Source of the DNA: Hirsutella rhossiliensis
Taxonomy: Eukaryota > Ascomycota > Sordariomycetes > Hypocreales > Ophiocordycipitaceae
Length of the DNA: 64,000 bases
Assembly: GCF_020360975.1 (NCBI RefSeq)
Contig: NW_025408670.1
Coordinates: forward strand, 2,356,001 to 2,420,000
Direction: 5' to 3'
Part shown: positions 1-10,651 of the stretch, in pieces
How the letters are laid out: each line of letters starts with the position of its first letter
Position numbering within the stretch: position 1 is the stretch's first letter
The notes under the pieces: model-generated
The model's input: only the letters and a program-made list of their open reading frames with translations
What the model was told of the DNA's origin: nothing
Databases searched by the model: none
Made by a program: the position numbers and the translations under genes

Positions 1-1218
1 AGGGAGAGGGGAAAGAAAAGAGGTATTTATATATAGTAGGGCATATATATAGTTAATAAGGTATAGGGGTATATATATAGAAGAGGGAGGAATAAGGCGG
101 AATAGGTATATAAAAGGGCGGTATATAAAAGGATAAGGTAAGCGTAAAGTAAAAAGAAGCGACCGCGCGCGCCTAAGAAAAGGGGAAGGCGATAATAAAA
201 AGGTAGTAAGAGAAGAATAAGAGTACTACTAATAAGAAGGGGAGAGCAGAGGTAATATTATAGGCTACGCCCGTAAAAAGCTAAGGTTATACTATAGTAA
301 CTATACTAAAGTTAGGCTAAAGTAGACCTATATATAGGTAAAGCTTAACTTAAATATAGACTAAATAGCACTTAAATATAGACTAAATAGCACTTAAATA
401 TAGGCCGAGCTAGGGACTAAGGAAGATAAATAACTAATATAACTAAGATAGAGTTTTCCTTCTTTCTCCTTAGCTTTAAATAAATAATTATTTAGCCTTA
501 TACTACTATACTAAGTATACGCTAGCCCTTAATACCTACTATAGTATATAACTACTAAGTATTAGTTATACTTCCTTGCCTTTACTATCTTTTTATAAAC
601 CTAGTAAACCTTCCCTTTTATACTCCATTAATCCTACCTTTATATTTACTTTACGCTTATATTTTTATTTACTTACCCTACTATAGGCATTTTATCTTAT
701 ATTTCCTACCTTACTTTAATTTTAAATCCTTCTTAGCTATAAAATAATAATAAAACTATAAGTATAAATAGCCTCTTTATATATATATAATATTAGGCTC
801 TATAAAATATCCTTTATAAGTCCGCTATAGCTATACTATAGTTATTTTCCTAACTACTCGATCGGTAGCTAGGGTAGATACTTATACTCTTATCTCCTAT
901 TCGCGCCTTAGTGCCTCTCTTATACTCCCTTCCTCTCTCTTACCCTATAACCGTTACCGTCGCTTTACTTGCCTTTTTGCTTTTTCTTCCCCGCTATAGG
1001 ATAGTGTCCGAATGGCCGATTTCTTTGCCTACCGTCTTACATACTTTAGTTCCTGCCGCTACCGCCCGCTTACGTTCTTTTCTCTCGCCCTTTATCCTCG
1101 TCTTATTTATCTCTCTAATCTTCGGTCTTCGTTCGTCAAGGCTCTTTACGCAACCTATAAGGGGTTGCCTTACCCGTTAACATTCAGCATTATCCATAGG
1201 GACGTCGGCGACACTCTC
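1..1218. other. RIP-degraded AT-rich block, identity unresolved
   Basis: No gene is visible. The sequence is dominated by TA steps with very few CA or TG dinucleotides, as expected after repeat-induced point mutation of both strands. The mutation load is heaviest from 1 to about 900 and fades between 900 and 1218, where GC content rises toward the LINE fragment. It may be the downstream part (ORF2) of the minus-strand LINE whose ORF1 end lies at 1219-1680, but I could not recognise a reverse transcriptase or endonuclease motif. Confidence 0.6.
349..404. repeat. 22-bp tandem repeat, about 2.5 copies
   Basis: Two and a half direct copies of a 22-bp unit beginning CTTAAATATAGACTAAATAG lie head to tail inside the RIP-degraded block. 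The copies are identical over the overlap, so the duplication either followed the RIP mutation or was protected from it. No function is suggested. Confidence 0.7.
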
Positions 1219-1680
1219 TTAAGACACTCTTATCGTGTCAGCGGCCCGCTGGCTAACCGTAGAAGCCGCGAGTGCCGATTGGCCTCGCACGCGTGCGGTC
1301 TTAGTCGAGGGGCGGCCCGGTCCGGCTGAGGCTAGTCGAGGTCGTTTGGGGTGTGGCGGCAGTAGCGAGTCGTCAGCTGGTTTGTCGAGCTCGGGTGGCC
1401 AAGGACGCGGCGTCGGGTCGCGGCCGCGGCTTTCGAACCGCCTCGCTCTAAAGGCGTAGGCCTTACGCGCTCTGTCCCAGTGCCCTTTAGTCTTATTGCA
1501 GCGGCGGTCCCACGCTGGGTGTGCGCCGCCGCAAAGGGGACACTTATGGGGAAATTGGCCTAGGGCGGCCGGGCACTCGTTGTCTGGGTGCGTCAGTGCC
1601 GCACCGTCCGCACGTCGGCTTCGCTTCGCAGTAGTGGGCAAGGTGACTGAGGGAGCAGACTGACGGTCTAGTCCGCACAC
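1219..1680 (-). pseudogene. Tad-like LINE ORF1 (Gag-like) C-terminal fragment
   Basis: The 153-codon frame contains a zinc-knuckle-like segment, CPLCGGAHPAWDRRC (about residues 47-61), followed by a basic Arg/Lys-rich stretch. A CGG-HPAW-C signature with a following RARKA-type region is typical of the C-terminal end of ORF1 in fungal Tad-clade non-LTR retrotransposons, where it binds the element RNA. An earlier partial knuckle is suggested by HPDNEC. The usual ORF1 of several hundred residues is not present: similarity stops near 1690, so the piece is truncated at its N-terminal side. ORF2 should lie at lower coordinates and is not recognisable there. This fragment has largely escaped RIP. 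Confidence 0.6.
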
Positions 1681-2877
1681 GTATGAACTCCGGTGAAAGA
1701 GGCAGGTCAGACACAGGGACTTAAGTCAGGTATCGATACAGTAGAGGAACATTGCCCTAATCGGGATACACGGGAATTGGCCCTGATTCAGGGCCTCCAC
1801 GGGTCCCAGATAGGTATCTATTCGTATAAATACCCCCTCAATGTCGCACAGATAGATAGAAAACATGCATCATCGTTTGGACTCAATTATGCCTGCCCTT
1901 ATCCTTCCGCCCGCGCTCTCAGCTTGCTGAGAGTATCATACGATCAGCTATTGTGTTGATCGCTCTCTCCCCGGTTGCCTCCTTTCCCGTCCGAACAGCC
2001 CCTTTTATATCCCTCCAAGCTTCTCCCAAGTTAATATCCCGTTTTCACGTATAGTATACATTCTATCAGGAAGAGGGCACTTCTTGCCACTTGCTGAAGG
2101 CCACGTAAGTCATCTACGTCAGCAACATCAACTCCATCTCCCCGATCAAATAGCTCTTCTAGCCATGAGATCGATAGTTCAGTCTCTCGAGGTCCCCGAG
2201 CCAGTAATAGCTATGCCGGACTCCTCAAAGGGTCCCCGTTCGAATAGGAGATCCTCCGGACCCCTCAGTGGTCCAGGAAAAAGAAAGAACAGTCTGCAGA
2301 CTTCCCTTCTTACCTGGTTTCAAGCTGTATTACCTAGAGAGACCTAGAGACGTCAACTCGTTCAGACCTTCTTCTCGACAGAAAATGGGCCCTCGCAAAA
2401 TTGCGGTATCGGAGCTAAGCCACGATCCGCTCCACTTTCTGTTGTGGATTTAGCGGAAGCTGTTGTGGATATAACTAATCTGTACCCCCTATATTATAAA
2501 TTATGTGGCGGGGCCTGGCTCCGCACTAGACCTTTACTACGGGCGCTAAGGGGAAAGGTTGTGCTAATAGATATTTTGGGTTATGCGAATAGCAGTACTC
2601 AAATGTTATCCCAGTCGATTGCGAAGTCACAACTTGACGTATCCAGCTCATTAACTGTTACTTCTGAGGTGGCTGGAGTGGCGGCTGGGTTCTCTCCGGT
2701 GAGGAAAGGAGCAGATGGGATAGACAGCGCGGGACTGCCGCCGCCCCTGCTAGAAGCCATAACCGCAGGAAGCCAAAAAGCGCATGGCCATCACACGAAA
2801 ACGAAATTGCGGCTGCTTGAGGTGGCAGAACAAAAAATCAGTTGACTCCATAGTAATGGGCCCATATTACGGGTGGG
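1681..2877. other. unmutated intergenic stretch, no recognised gene
   Basis: This is about 1.2 kb of ordinary composition with normal CpA content. A TATA-box-like TATAAATA sits at 1825-1832, so a pol II promoter or a decayed LTR promoter is possible. Several open frames occur; the longest is 133 codons on the plus strand (2444-2845). None shows a motif, signal peptide or splice pattern that I recognise, and I do not call a gene. The stretch may be host intergenic DNA or an unrecognised repeat. Confidence 0.5.
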
Positions 2878-3001
2878 TCAGACCGTCTGATCAGACCCAG
2901 ACCGTCTGAGGCTTTCGGGCGGTCGGTCTGACGATCCATCGCCGGTCGGTCGGTCTGCAACTTGTCAGACCACCTTCAGACGGTCTGTCAGACGGTCGGT
3001 T
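2878..3001. repeat. cluster of short palindromic GACGGTCTG repeats
   Basis: At least six copies, direct and inverted, of a motif close to TCAGACCGTCTGA lie within about 125 bp. The first copy (2878-2890) is a 13-bp near-perfect palindrome. Variants GGTCGGT and CGGTCTG fill the spaces. The cluster abuts the truncated end of the pogo-type transposase. Dense short inverted motifs like this are usual in the subterminal transposase-binding regions of cut-and-paste transposons, so this may be one end of another element, but no transposase is attached to it here. Confidence 0.6.
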
Positions 3002-3003
3002 TG

Positions 3004-3345
3004 TTAGCCACACTGGACTTGAGGTGGGCTTCGGTCACTCTTGGAAGAGCGCGCCTTCAAGATGCAATTGGCCGTGTCCTGAATAAACTCTCTCCGCACA
3101 GCTAAGTTTATCTTGTCTAGCCGATCAATATACCTACACAATGCCGTCTCTTCGGCTTTGGAAAGCTTTATGTGGAATTCAGGATTCCCATTCTTAGGTC
3201 CACGACCTTCCAGGCGACGAAGGAGGCGCAGTCGCGGAACGTCGAAATCTCGGGCCACTTTGGCTATTTTCAAGGCAGGACAACGCTCCAGGTGTTCTAG
3301 CGCGGCCTTCAAACGCCCCTCGATGGGCAAACTCGAGATATCCAT
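3004..3345 (-). pseudogene. pogo/Fot1-type transposase, N-terminal remnant
   Basis: The fragment reads from a start at 3345 (MDISSLPIEGRLKAALEHLE) for about 112 residues. It has an HTH_psq-like helix-turn-helix (AKVARDFDVPRLRLLRRLEG) followed by the beginning of a CENP-B-type HTH (SKAEETALCRYIDRL), the arrangement seen at the N-terminus of DDE_1 superfamily transposases of fungal pogo/Fot1 elements. These domains bind the terminal repeats. An in-frame ATG at 3435 would add 30 residues but falls in the terminal-repeat region, so I prefer 3345. The DDE catalytic domain is missing: similarity ends at 3004 next to the palindromic cluster. The remnant is not RIPed. Confidence 0.7.
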
Positions 3346-3428
3346 TGCAATTGTGGTCGTTGCAGGGATGCAAAGTCGAAAATAAAGAATTCTATTCATT
3401 CGGGTGATCTGTTCATTTGGGTGTCCTG

Positions 3429-3483
3429 CACCCACTTTAGTGGGTGAGCCAAAGCGAATCCCCTTAAAGTGGGGGCGGGCACG
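3429..3483. repeat. terminal-repeat-like end of the pogo-type remnant
   Basis: Upstream of the transposase start lie an 18-bp palindrome CACCCACTTTAGTGGGTG (3429-3446) and a second block, CCCCTTAAAGTGGGGGCGGG (3461-3480). C/G-runs flanking an ACTTTA core are common in terminal and subterminal repeats of fungal pogo/Fot1 elements. The exact outer end and TA target site cannot be fixed because the opposite end is missing. Confidence 0.5.
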
Positions 3484-3526
3484 AGTAACCGCATAATTAA
3501 TTCGCCATAATTAAGGTAGCAGAAAC

Positions 3527-3721
3527 TGTGGAAAAGAGCTCTCAAAGATATAAGGATGCTATAAAAAGGAAGCTATGTGTGTGGGCCGCCCTTAGCTAAG
3601 GGGTCTGGTCTTATAGCCTATGTGGCTAACCCCTGCAAATGAGGGCTAGGGCTGCGCCCAGGGTTTACGCAGTGGATTAGCTGCGCACCCCTAGCGTCGG
3701 TCCTGCCCTCTATTTGCAATA
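3527..3721 (-). repeat. copia-1 3' LTR
   Basis: This 195-bp repeat matches 9996-10190 in length and order. Read on the plus strand it starts TGTGGAAAAG and ends TTTGCAATA, the last TA being a CA altered by RIP. It retains many CpA/TpG dinucleotides, unlike the interior. It is the 3' LTR because the polypurine tract adjoins its inner side. Confidence 0.9.
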
Positions 3722-3730
3722 CCTCCCCTT
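3722..3730 (-). other. copia-1 polypurine tract
   Basis: On the minus strand AAGGGGAGG lies immediately before the 3' LTR. This is the expected primer for plus-strand DNA synthesis and fixes the element's orientation. Confidence 0.75.
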
Positions 3731-3779
3731 AGCCACTCTTGAGGCATAAGGCCTAAGGCTCACGATGCGGCAATATGCC

Positions 3780-6700
3780 CTATTATATATCTCTCGCCTT
3801 AGTGTTTTCCGTCCCGGCTGATTATATTGCCTCTTTTCGGTCTCCGTTATGCTCTTCGCACGATACTTACGGCTATAGCCGTGTTATTTTATCGAGTTAT
3901 ATATACCTAGTTGCCTTATAAATTAGTCGTGTTTTTCCTTTAAAAGGCTCTTTATAAGGCTATCTATAGTTATATTATTCGTTTATATTTATATAAGCTA
4001 GAAGAAGCCCTCCTTAGTATAGTAGATAATCTATTTATAGCGGATATTAGTATATTAGGTCTTAGCTAGGTTATTCTTATTAAGGACTATAAGTCTAATA
4101 TTTTAGCTATCTATAAAGACTACTATTAGCGTTAGTTAAGGTAGTCCTAGCTCTAGTAATAGCTATTATTACTATATCGTAGCTATACTTATAGGCGTAA
4201 GGTTAATAAATTCCGCTTTTATAGATAAGGCCGCTATAATAGTCTGCCTCTTACTTTTCTAGACGATCGGGCTATTAGCTAGAAATACTACGTAGCTAGT
4301 TATTAAGTAATAGGTACTTTAATTATTAGTAAATAAAGCATCTACGTATATATATAGAGCTTAAGGTTATTAACGGGGTATTTACCGCTTATTATAACGC
4401 CCTTATAGATCGTGCCTCTTAAGTAGCGTATTAGATTCTTTATAATTACGGCGTGGTCCTTTATAAGGTTACTATTTGCTTTTAATAGCTTATTCGTAGT
4501 ATATATAATATCTAGCCGGGTGCCTATTAATAAGTAATTTAGGCTACTAGTCTAATAAAGCTACTCTTTAGTGCTTATTATAGCCTCCTAGCTCTTTTAG
4601 TTATATAGGACTTTAAGTCTTACTATCTATAGCGTTCTTATAGCGCTAGTAACCTCTTAACTAAATTTCTTAAGGATCTTCTTAGTATACCTTACTTAAT
4701 ATATAAGAATTATCCTTATACCTTTATTTTATTTAAATTAAATGCCTAGAAATTTATAAGGCTCTCTAAGCTACTTAGTCTTATATAGCTAGTCTAGGAT
4801 ATTAGTAGTCGCTTTAATAGCTACCTTTATTAGCGCCGCTATAATAAAGTCGTCTATATAAACAATAATAAGTATATCGCTCTCCTTATAGTAAAGGAGG
4901 TACCTATTTATCTTAAAGTACTTAAAGCTATATTTCTTAAGATCTATACTTATATAGTTATACTACTACTTATATAAGCTCCTATAGCTATATAAGGCTT
5001 TATTAAGCTTATAGACCTAGCTTATACTATTATTATTATTAAGATTATACTAGTAACTTATTTAAAGGTATCTAGAACTTCGACGTTAAATAAGAGGGAA
5101 AAACTAAAGTGCCTAGAGGAAAACCCTCCCCTCTTTTATAGCTAGTCCGCCCTTATACTAGGTCGCGGTTATAATATATAGGAATCTTATACCGGCTATC
5201 TTAGGTATTGTTATAGTTAGTCGGAATCGTATTAACCCTACTATAAAGTAACCTTAGAAAGTAACTCTTTTACGTACGCGGGGTATATAGCGTTAATCGG
5301 TAGTACGAGCGTTTTTTAGTTAATAGTTAATAGTTAATTATATAATTATCTCCGACCTTATTATATAACGATATCTTCCTAGGCTCTACTTTATTTTTCT
5401 ACTATAAGGCTTAGCGGGCTATTTTTTATTAATGCCGGCCTTTAGCTAGGCCGGTAGTTAGGTTATCGCACCGGCTTTGCGCCGTACTTATTAAGTTACT
5501 AGTATCGGCCCTAGGTTTTTATTTTCCCGGTTAGGGGGCCCGGACCGGGGTTAAGGGGAGGTCCTAATAAATTCGTTGCTAGGTCTAGGTAGGCGAGGTC
5601 TAGGCCGGCCTATATATAGCGGGGCTAGACTGCTAGTATATTTATAAGCGCTTTTAGAAGCGCTAATTAGCTAATTAATAAGTAGGTTAGCGTAGTTTAC
5701 TAGTCTAACTAAAATTTAATCGTGCCTCTAGCTAGATTTAAACCGACTTTAGCGTTATAGCTAGTAGGCTTCTTAGGTATATAACTACTATACTACGAGG
5801 GTTAGCCTATACTATTATTAAGTCTATTAGGTTATATAATAAAGACTTCCTCTTATACTTCTATATATATATATATATATATAATATTAAATTATTCTTA
5901 CTTAAGGTCTTAGACCGCGATAATTATTATAAATAGCTTTAATAAGTCTTAAGGTATATAAGTAAAAGCGGAATTTTAGGAAATTAAGTAATTACGTAAG
6001 ACTACGTAATAGAGGGGAAGAAGGAGTATAAGGTAGGATTTTTAATAGAATTTATTAGTAATGTATTAGTGTATAGAAGAGGTGTTAAAGTTTTAAGTTT
6101 TTTTATCTATCTACTAGCGGACATGCTGTCTTATATAGACAATTATAGCTAAACGGAAGAACCTTTCGGGACCAGATTTAGGCTGCCGTATAGCCCTGAG
6201 ACTAGGGAATTCCGTGATACCTCGAGTGAATCTAGAAGTGTCTTAGTTCCACTAATATTCGTGTTTAAAGGAGGTTAGTCGTGCTAGTGTTCTTAAGAGG
6301 TCTTAGCTAGCATTCTAAGCTAGCTCTGTTCCTTCGATTCCCGATTGTACGATAACCGGCAACCCGTTTAATGCATAATAACATATAAAATAACAAGCGA
6401 TTCTTGCTCTATAAGATAAGATTTTATCTATAATTAATATACTACTTATTAGCTTATATAATCGGGAGAGTATATTATAGCTACTTTATTTATAGTAGGA
6501 ACACCGTTCCTTATAATAAGGCTTAGTAAGCTATAGCTATATAGAGCTCTTTAGTAGGCTTATCTTTTAGGTCCTAATCTCCTTAAACTACTTAATAAGC
6601 TTTAGTAAGGGGCTCCTTACTTAAAATCGGCTTCTTAAGATAGACCTATTTCCCGGTAAATATATATATACCTAGGGGCCTTTAGACTAAGGTATAAGCC

Positions 6701-9700
6701 TCTTTTTAGTATAGCTTATTTATTTCCTACTATATTATAGGCAGCTAATAAGTCTTATAGTCCCTTCTTTTTAAGGCCTATTTTAATATAAGTAGCGTAC
6801 TTATAGCTATAGCTTTTATCGTACTAAATATAAAGAGTATTAATTACTTATAAGGGTTATTAAATTAATACTTTTTATAATAAAATGCCCTAAGAGCTAT
6901 TAACGCTCCTAGATATAATAGCTAATACTACTAGTTATAGTCCTTAATAACTAATTCTATAGAGGGCGCCTTTAATAGTATACTAGCTAACCCTCCTTTA
7001 ACTATAGCTGCTTAGGCTATCTACCGGCGGGTTAGTTAGTTATTTAGTCGGTATACCTTATTTACACGTAGCGCCTTAGGCGGGGAATCCTAGGTTCTCT
7101 TCCTATTAAAATTAAGCGTATATAGAACTAATTATCCCTCCTACCTTAAGGTCTCTATAAAAGCTCCTAGGTAGACCTCTAGCCCCTAGGTTAGTATATT
7201 AAGTATTAAGATATCTATATTATTATTACTTAATTCTACTACCCTTAATACTACTAAGGTATCCTAGGGAGTTAGTAGTAGCTATTACCGCTCTAAGGTC
7301 TATAGCTCCTTACGCTCTTTAAATATAATATAGTATTTATCTTAGTCGTCGCCCTTTAAGTTATTATTATCTTAAGGATCTTAATATTCTTATTTATCTT
7401 AGTAATCCTCTTAATCCTATTAACCCCTATAGTAGGGTATTACGTCCTTAACGGTACTAGCTTCCTTTTTATCTTTTTCTTTAAAGATTATAATATTATA
7501 GTTTTCTTCCTTAAAGAGTAAGGCCTTTCTAATAGCCTTATAAAAATATATATCCTTAGCTAGTATAATTTTCTTTTATTTAGAGAGCTATACTATATAG
7601 ATATAGCTATAGAGCCCCTTAAGACCTATAAGTCTACCTTTTTATACCCTAAGGTTTATTTTCGCTGCCTATACTAAGGTCTTCTATAGCTTAGTTATAT
7701 ATATAGTATAACCTTAAGTCTAGATATATTTAAGACTATATTTATATAGGACCTTAATTTCTTTAAATAAGGATTTTAAAGGCGCCTCCCTTAAAGTATT
7801 ACTATATATAGGAAGAAGGTTAGCTATATATATAGTAGTTTCTATATATTAAGGCTATAGTATCTCTAGGAGCCCTACCTTAATATATATTACCTTAGTA
7901 GACTTAATAAGTATATAGCTAGATCTTTTAGCCTTACTATTTTATTATAGTATATAAGGGGCCTTATAGCGTAATATAAAGTAATCCTTTTTAGACTAAG
8001 CCTTTATCCTCTTAATATAAAATTCTATAGTATTATCGAAGGCTATTACTTATATAAGTACGCCGCTAACGCTATTCTCGACCTATAACTTTTAACCTAT
8101 TAATATATTAAATACTATATCTCTTATAAGTAAGAATAATACTTAATAGAATCTTATAAAGGCGTTAATACTATATAAGTAGTATCTTATTCCCCTATAG
8201 CTAATTAGCTTATATTAAAGGAAGTCCTAATATATTTATAAAAGGAACCCCTAGGCTATAACGCTTAAACTATAGCTAATTAAGGCGTCCGCCTTACCTA
8301 AGTAGCACGCTTTATAGTTAAATCCTATAGCCTCTTCCTTACTAACCTTAATACTTACTTTTTCGTATGCTTTAAGGACTCTCTCTAGGCCGGCGTAGCT
8401 TAAACGGCAATATATTATTATATAGTTTAATTTCCGCCTCTCTTAGCACGGTAAGGCTATAAGGCTAAGTATTTCGCACTTGCCTCCTAGCTATATATTC
8501 TAAATAGTTATAATATACCTTTTTTAAGCGATATTATATACCTTACTACCTAAGGGAATATAGACTAGTTTTTATTAATATTATTAAGCTTAATTCCCTT
8601 CTCTCTAAGGCAATAGTTACTAATAAGGTTAGCTAGCGATACTAGAGCGTAGTTTACGTTTAATAGCTTTAATATAATGCTACTAATATTAATTTTAACT
8701 ATGCTTACTACTTTTACTTAAAGAGGGCTACTATTAAAGGCTATTATTAAAAAAGGGTTAATAGCTTTAATATTAGTAAACTACTTTAAATTATTAAAGT
8801 AGTATATAGTATAGCTAAAGTCTATAATAGCTTTATTACGAATTAGTATATAGCCTATAAGTATACTACTTATTAAGCAGCTGTTAAATTCGCTGCTAGC
8901 GGTTATAATATCTATGTTACCTACCTTTTTAGTAGTATATTAAGTTTTCTAGTCTCTCTAGAAATTAAGGGCCTTCTTAGGATACTTAGTTTAATAGTCC
9001 GCTTTATTATAAATAGGGCCTCCTACCTTAACTTTATAACCGTATTTAAGTATAATAGGGTTTACTAAGTTATTAATACGCCCTTAAGGTCGGCTTCCTA
9101 TCCTACTACTTATAGAATTATTATTCCTTATAGAGTCGCTATTACCTAAGCTCTTATTATTATTACCGCTCTTACTAAAGGCGGTATTAGCTAGTAACTC
9201 TAACTTCTTAGCTCTTACCCTCCTTATAAGCTACTTATAAAGCTCGTTTTTAGAGATCCTACTACTAAGTTATTTATCGTAGGCCTAGTTATTATACTAG
9301 TTAAGGCGATGCTTTTAAATGCTTTAAAGGGTAGAGACTATAAAGACTCTCTTTAGTATATTATTTTCTACTATAATAAGCTAATCCTAGTACTAATATA
9401 GCTTCTTTATAAATTCCCTTATATCTATAAACTTCCTCGCGTTAATACTAATAAGCTCTATAAATATAAAGTAAAATATAACCTTAGGGACCTTTATTAA
9501 TAACTCCTTTATTATATCTATAGTCTCTTTAACCGTTATATTATTATACTAGCTCTTCTTAACGATAAGGTCCCTTATTTCTAAGGCTAGGCTAGCGATA
9601 ATACTATACTTCGCGACTCTATCGTTTATATCCTATTAGTTATAAGGGGGGGTACTAACGGCCGGCTAGGCTATAGTCTTATCTATATAGCCCTTAAAAC

Positions 9701-9800
9701 AGTCTACTCCTAGGGCTATAATTAATTCTATAGCCTATAAATTATAATTTTCTTAGCCCTTAAGCTTATCTATGCCCGTATCTCGCCCTTATCTTACGGC
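3780..9800 (-). pseudogene. copia-1 gag-pol, destroyed by RIP
   Basis: Frames are fragmentary but two pol landmarks can be read on the minus strand. The reverse transcriptase active site appears as YIDD at 4849-4860, followed by FIIAA, matching the copia YVDDFIIA motif. RNase H sequence resembling the Ty1/copia form (VDALFTNN, then FLANSP, then KSKRQ) lies around 4210-4340, downstream of RT as expected for copia order (Gag, protease, integrase, RT, RNase H). Gag, protease and integrase should fill the stretch from about 5600 to 9800, but RIP has removed readable motifs. The many TAA and TAG triplets at former CAA, CAG and TGG positions make function impossible. Confidence 0.75.
5948..6513. 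mobile_element. 565-bp nonautonomous element, copy 1 (inside copia-1)
   Basis: This 566-bp copy matches 14638-15208 and 53151-53715. It starts CTTAAGGTA and ends CCGTTCCTTA, and is flanked by TAATAAGT and TAATAAGG (7 of 8 bases match). The short inverted ends (TAAGG-type) and an 8-bp duplication suggest a hAT-like nonautonomous DNA element, although the interior has no coding capacity to prove this. The outer thirds are AT-rich and RIPed, whereas a central 250 bp keeps GC-rich sequence. Confidence 0.75.
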
Positions 9801-9995
9801 TATAGATGCTATTAGTGCGTTCCGCTTAATCCAGGTTTTTAGTATAATTCGTAGGCGTCGATAGTCTTAATTCCGAGGCCGCCGCTCCCTTCCTATTCTT
9901 TAGGACCCACGATAGCTTTAATAGCTATATTCTTCGCACGAATCTTCGCACGGGTAAGTTATTATAGAGGTAAGCGTTAAAGGGCTATTATAACC

Positions 9996-10190
9996 TATAG
10001 AAAAGAGCTCTTAAAGATATAAAGATACTAGAAAAAGGAAGCTATATATATAGGCCGCCCTTGGCCAAGGGGTCTGGTCTTATAGCCTATATGGCTGACC
10101 CCTGTAAATGAGGGCTAGGGCTGCGCCCAGGGTTTGCGCAGTGAATTGGCTGCGTAGCCCTGGCGTCGGTCCTGCCCTCTGTTTGCAACA
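9996..10190 (-). repeat. copia-1 5' LTR
   Basis: This is the 195-bp partner of 3527-3721, ending ...TTTGCAACA on the plus strand, followed at once by the GAAAC duplication. Its outer 150 bp are nearly free of RIP. On the minus strand the sequence just inside this LTR reads GGTTATAATAGCCC, which could be a RIP-altered primer-binding site of the initiator-Met type, but this is only a resemblance. Confidence 0.9.
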
Positions 10191-10195
10191 GAAAC

Positions 10196-10570
10196 ATTCT
10201 ACTTCGTATAAGTACCTTGACTCGATTATAGTCGTTATGTGCATTCTAGCGCACCCCTAATATCGTGCCCCCGCCTTGCGCAAGCTACCCTGTCCCCGAT
10301 CTCGCCCTAATTTAAGCGAATCTCGACCCCCTAAAACGTCCACTAGCACAGGCACGCCTCAAAAATACGAACTATACTTCTTCGAACCCGTCGTCCCAAA
10401 CCCGTTACATTTAGTAATTTAACGCAAACTCCTATAATGCCGTCAATTTAGGTACGCTTGCTGGTTGCGTTCAAGGCGCTCCGTTCCAGGTCGGTCCGAA
10501 AGACCTTGCATGTCAGATGTACCTCAAAGGTTTTTGATCCTTCGGCGGGTTCTGAACAAAATTAAAAGCA
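10196..10570. other. upstream intergenic region of the peptidase gene
   Basis: About 375 bp of ordinary composition lie between the copia-1 target duplication and the core promoter. I see no repeat and no credible coding frame. RIP has not spread into it from copia-1. Confidence 0.6.
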
Positions 10571-10580
10571 TTTAAATATA
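10571..10580 (+). promoter_or_regulatory. candidate TATA box of the peptidase gene
   Basis: TTTAAATATA lies about 75 bp upstream of the start codon at 10652. The spacing fits a pol II core promoter with a short 5' leader, and the ATG is preceded by CAAAACAAA, a favourable A-rich start context. Confidence 0.45.
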
Positions 10581-10651
10581 TCCGCGTCGAGCCCCAGCGG
10601 TAAAGCAAGATACAAACCCTTGCCTCGTAGCACACGAGATCACAAAACAAA

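Larger units (their letters stand above)
3527..10190 (-). mobile_element. copia-1: complete Ty1/copia retrotransposon, RIP-degraded
   Basis: Two 195-bp direct repeats with TG...CA-type ends bound a 6664-bp element. It is flanked by a perfect 5-bp target duplication, GAAAC, at 3522-3526 and 10191-10195. A polypurine tract adjoins the left LTR, and copia reverse transcriptase and RNase H signatures read from the minus strand, so the right LTR is the 5' LTR. The interior is heavily RIPed and cannot be translated, while the LTRs keep many CpA sites. A 566-bp foreign element sits inside at 5948-6513. GC-rich patches near 5400-5660 survive between integrase and reverse transcriptase. Confidence 0.92.

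Noticed and set aside
911..1329. Plus-strand open frames of 89 and 105 codons
   Set aside because: They overlap each other in different frames in partly RIPed DNA, lack motifs, and the second runs antisense to the LINE fragment.
1693..2845. Four short plus-strand frames in unmutated DNA
   Set aside because: No signal peptide, domain, splice site pattern or family resemblance; lengths are within chance for GC-normal sequence.
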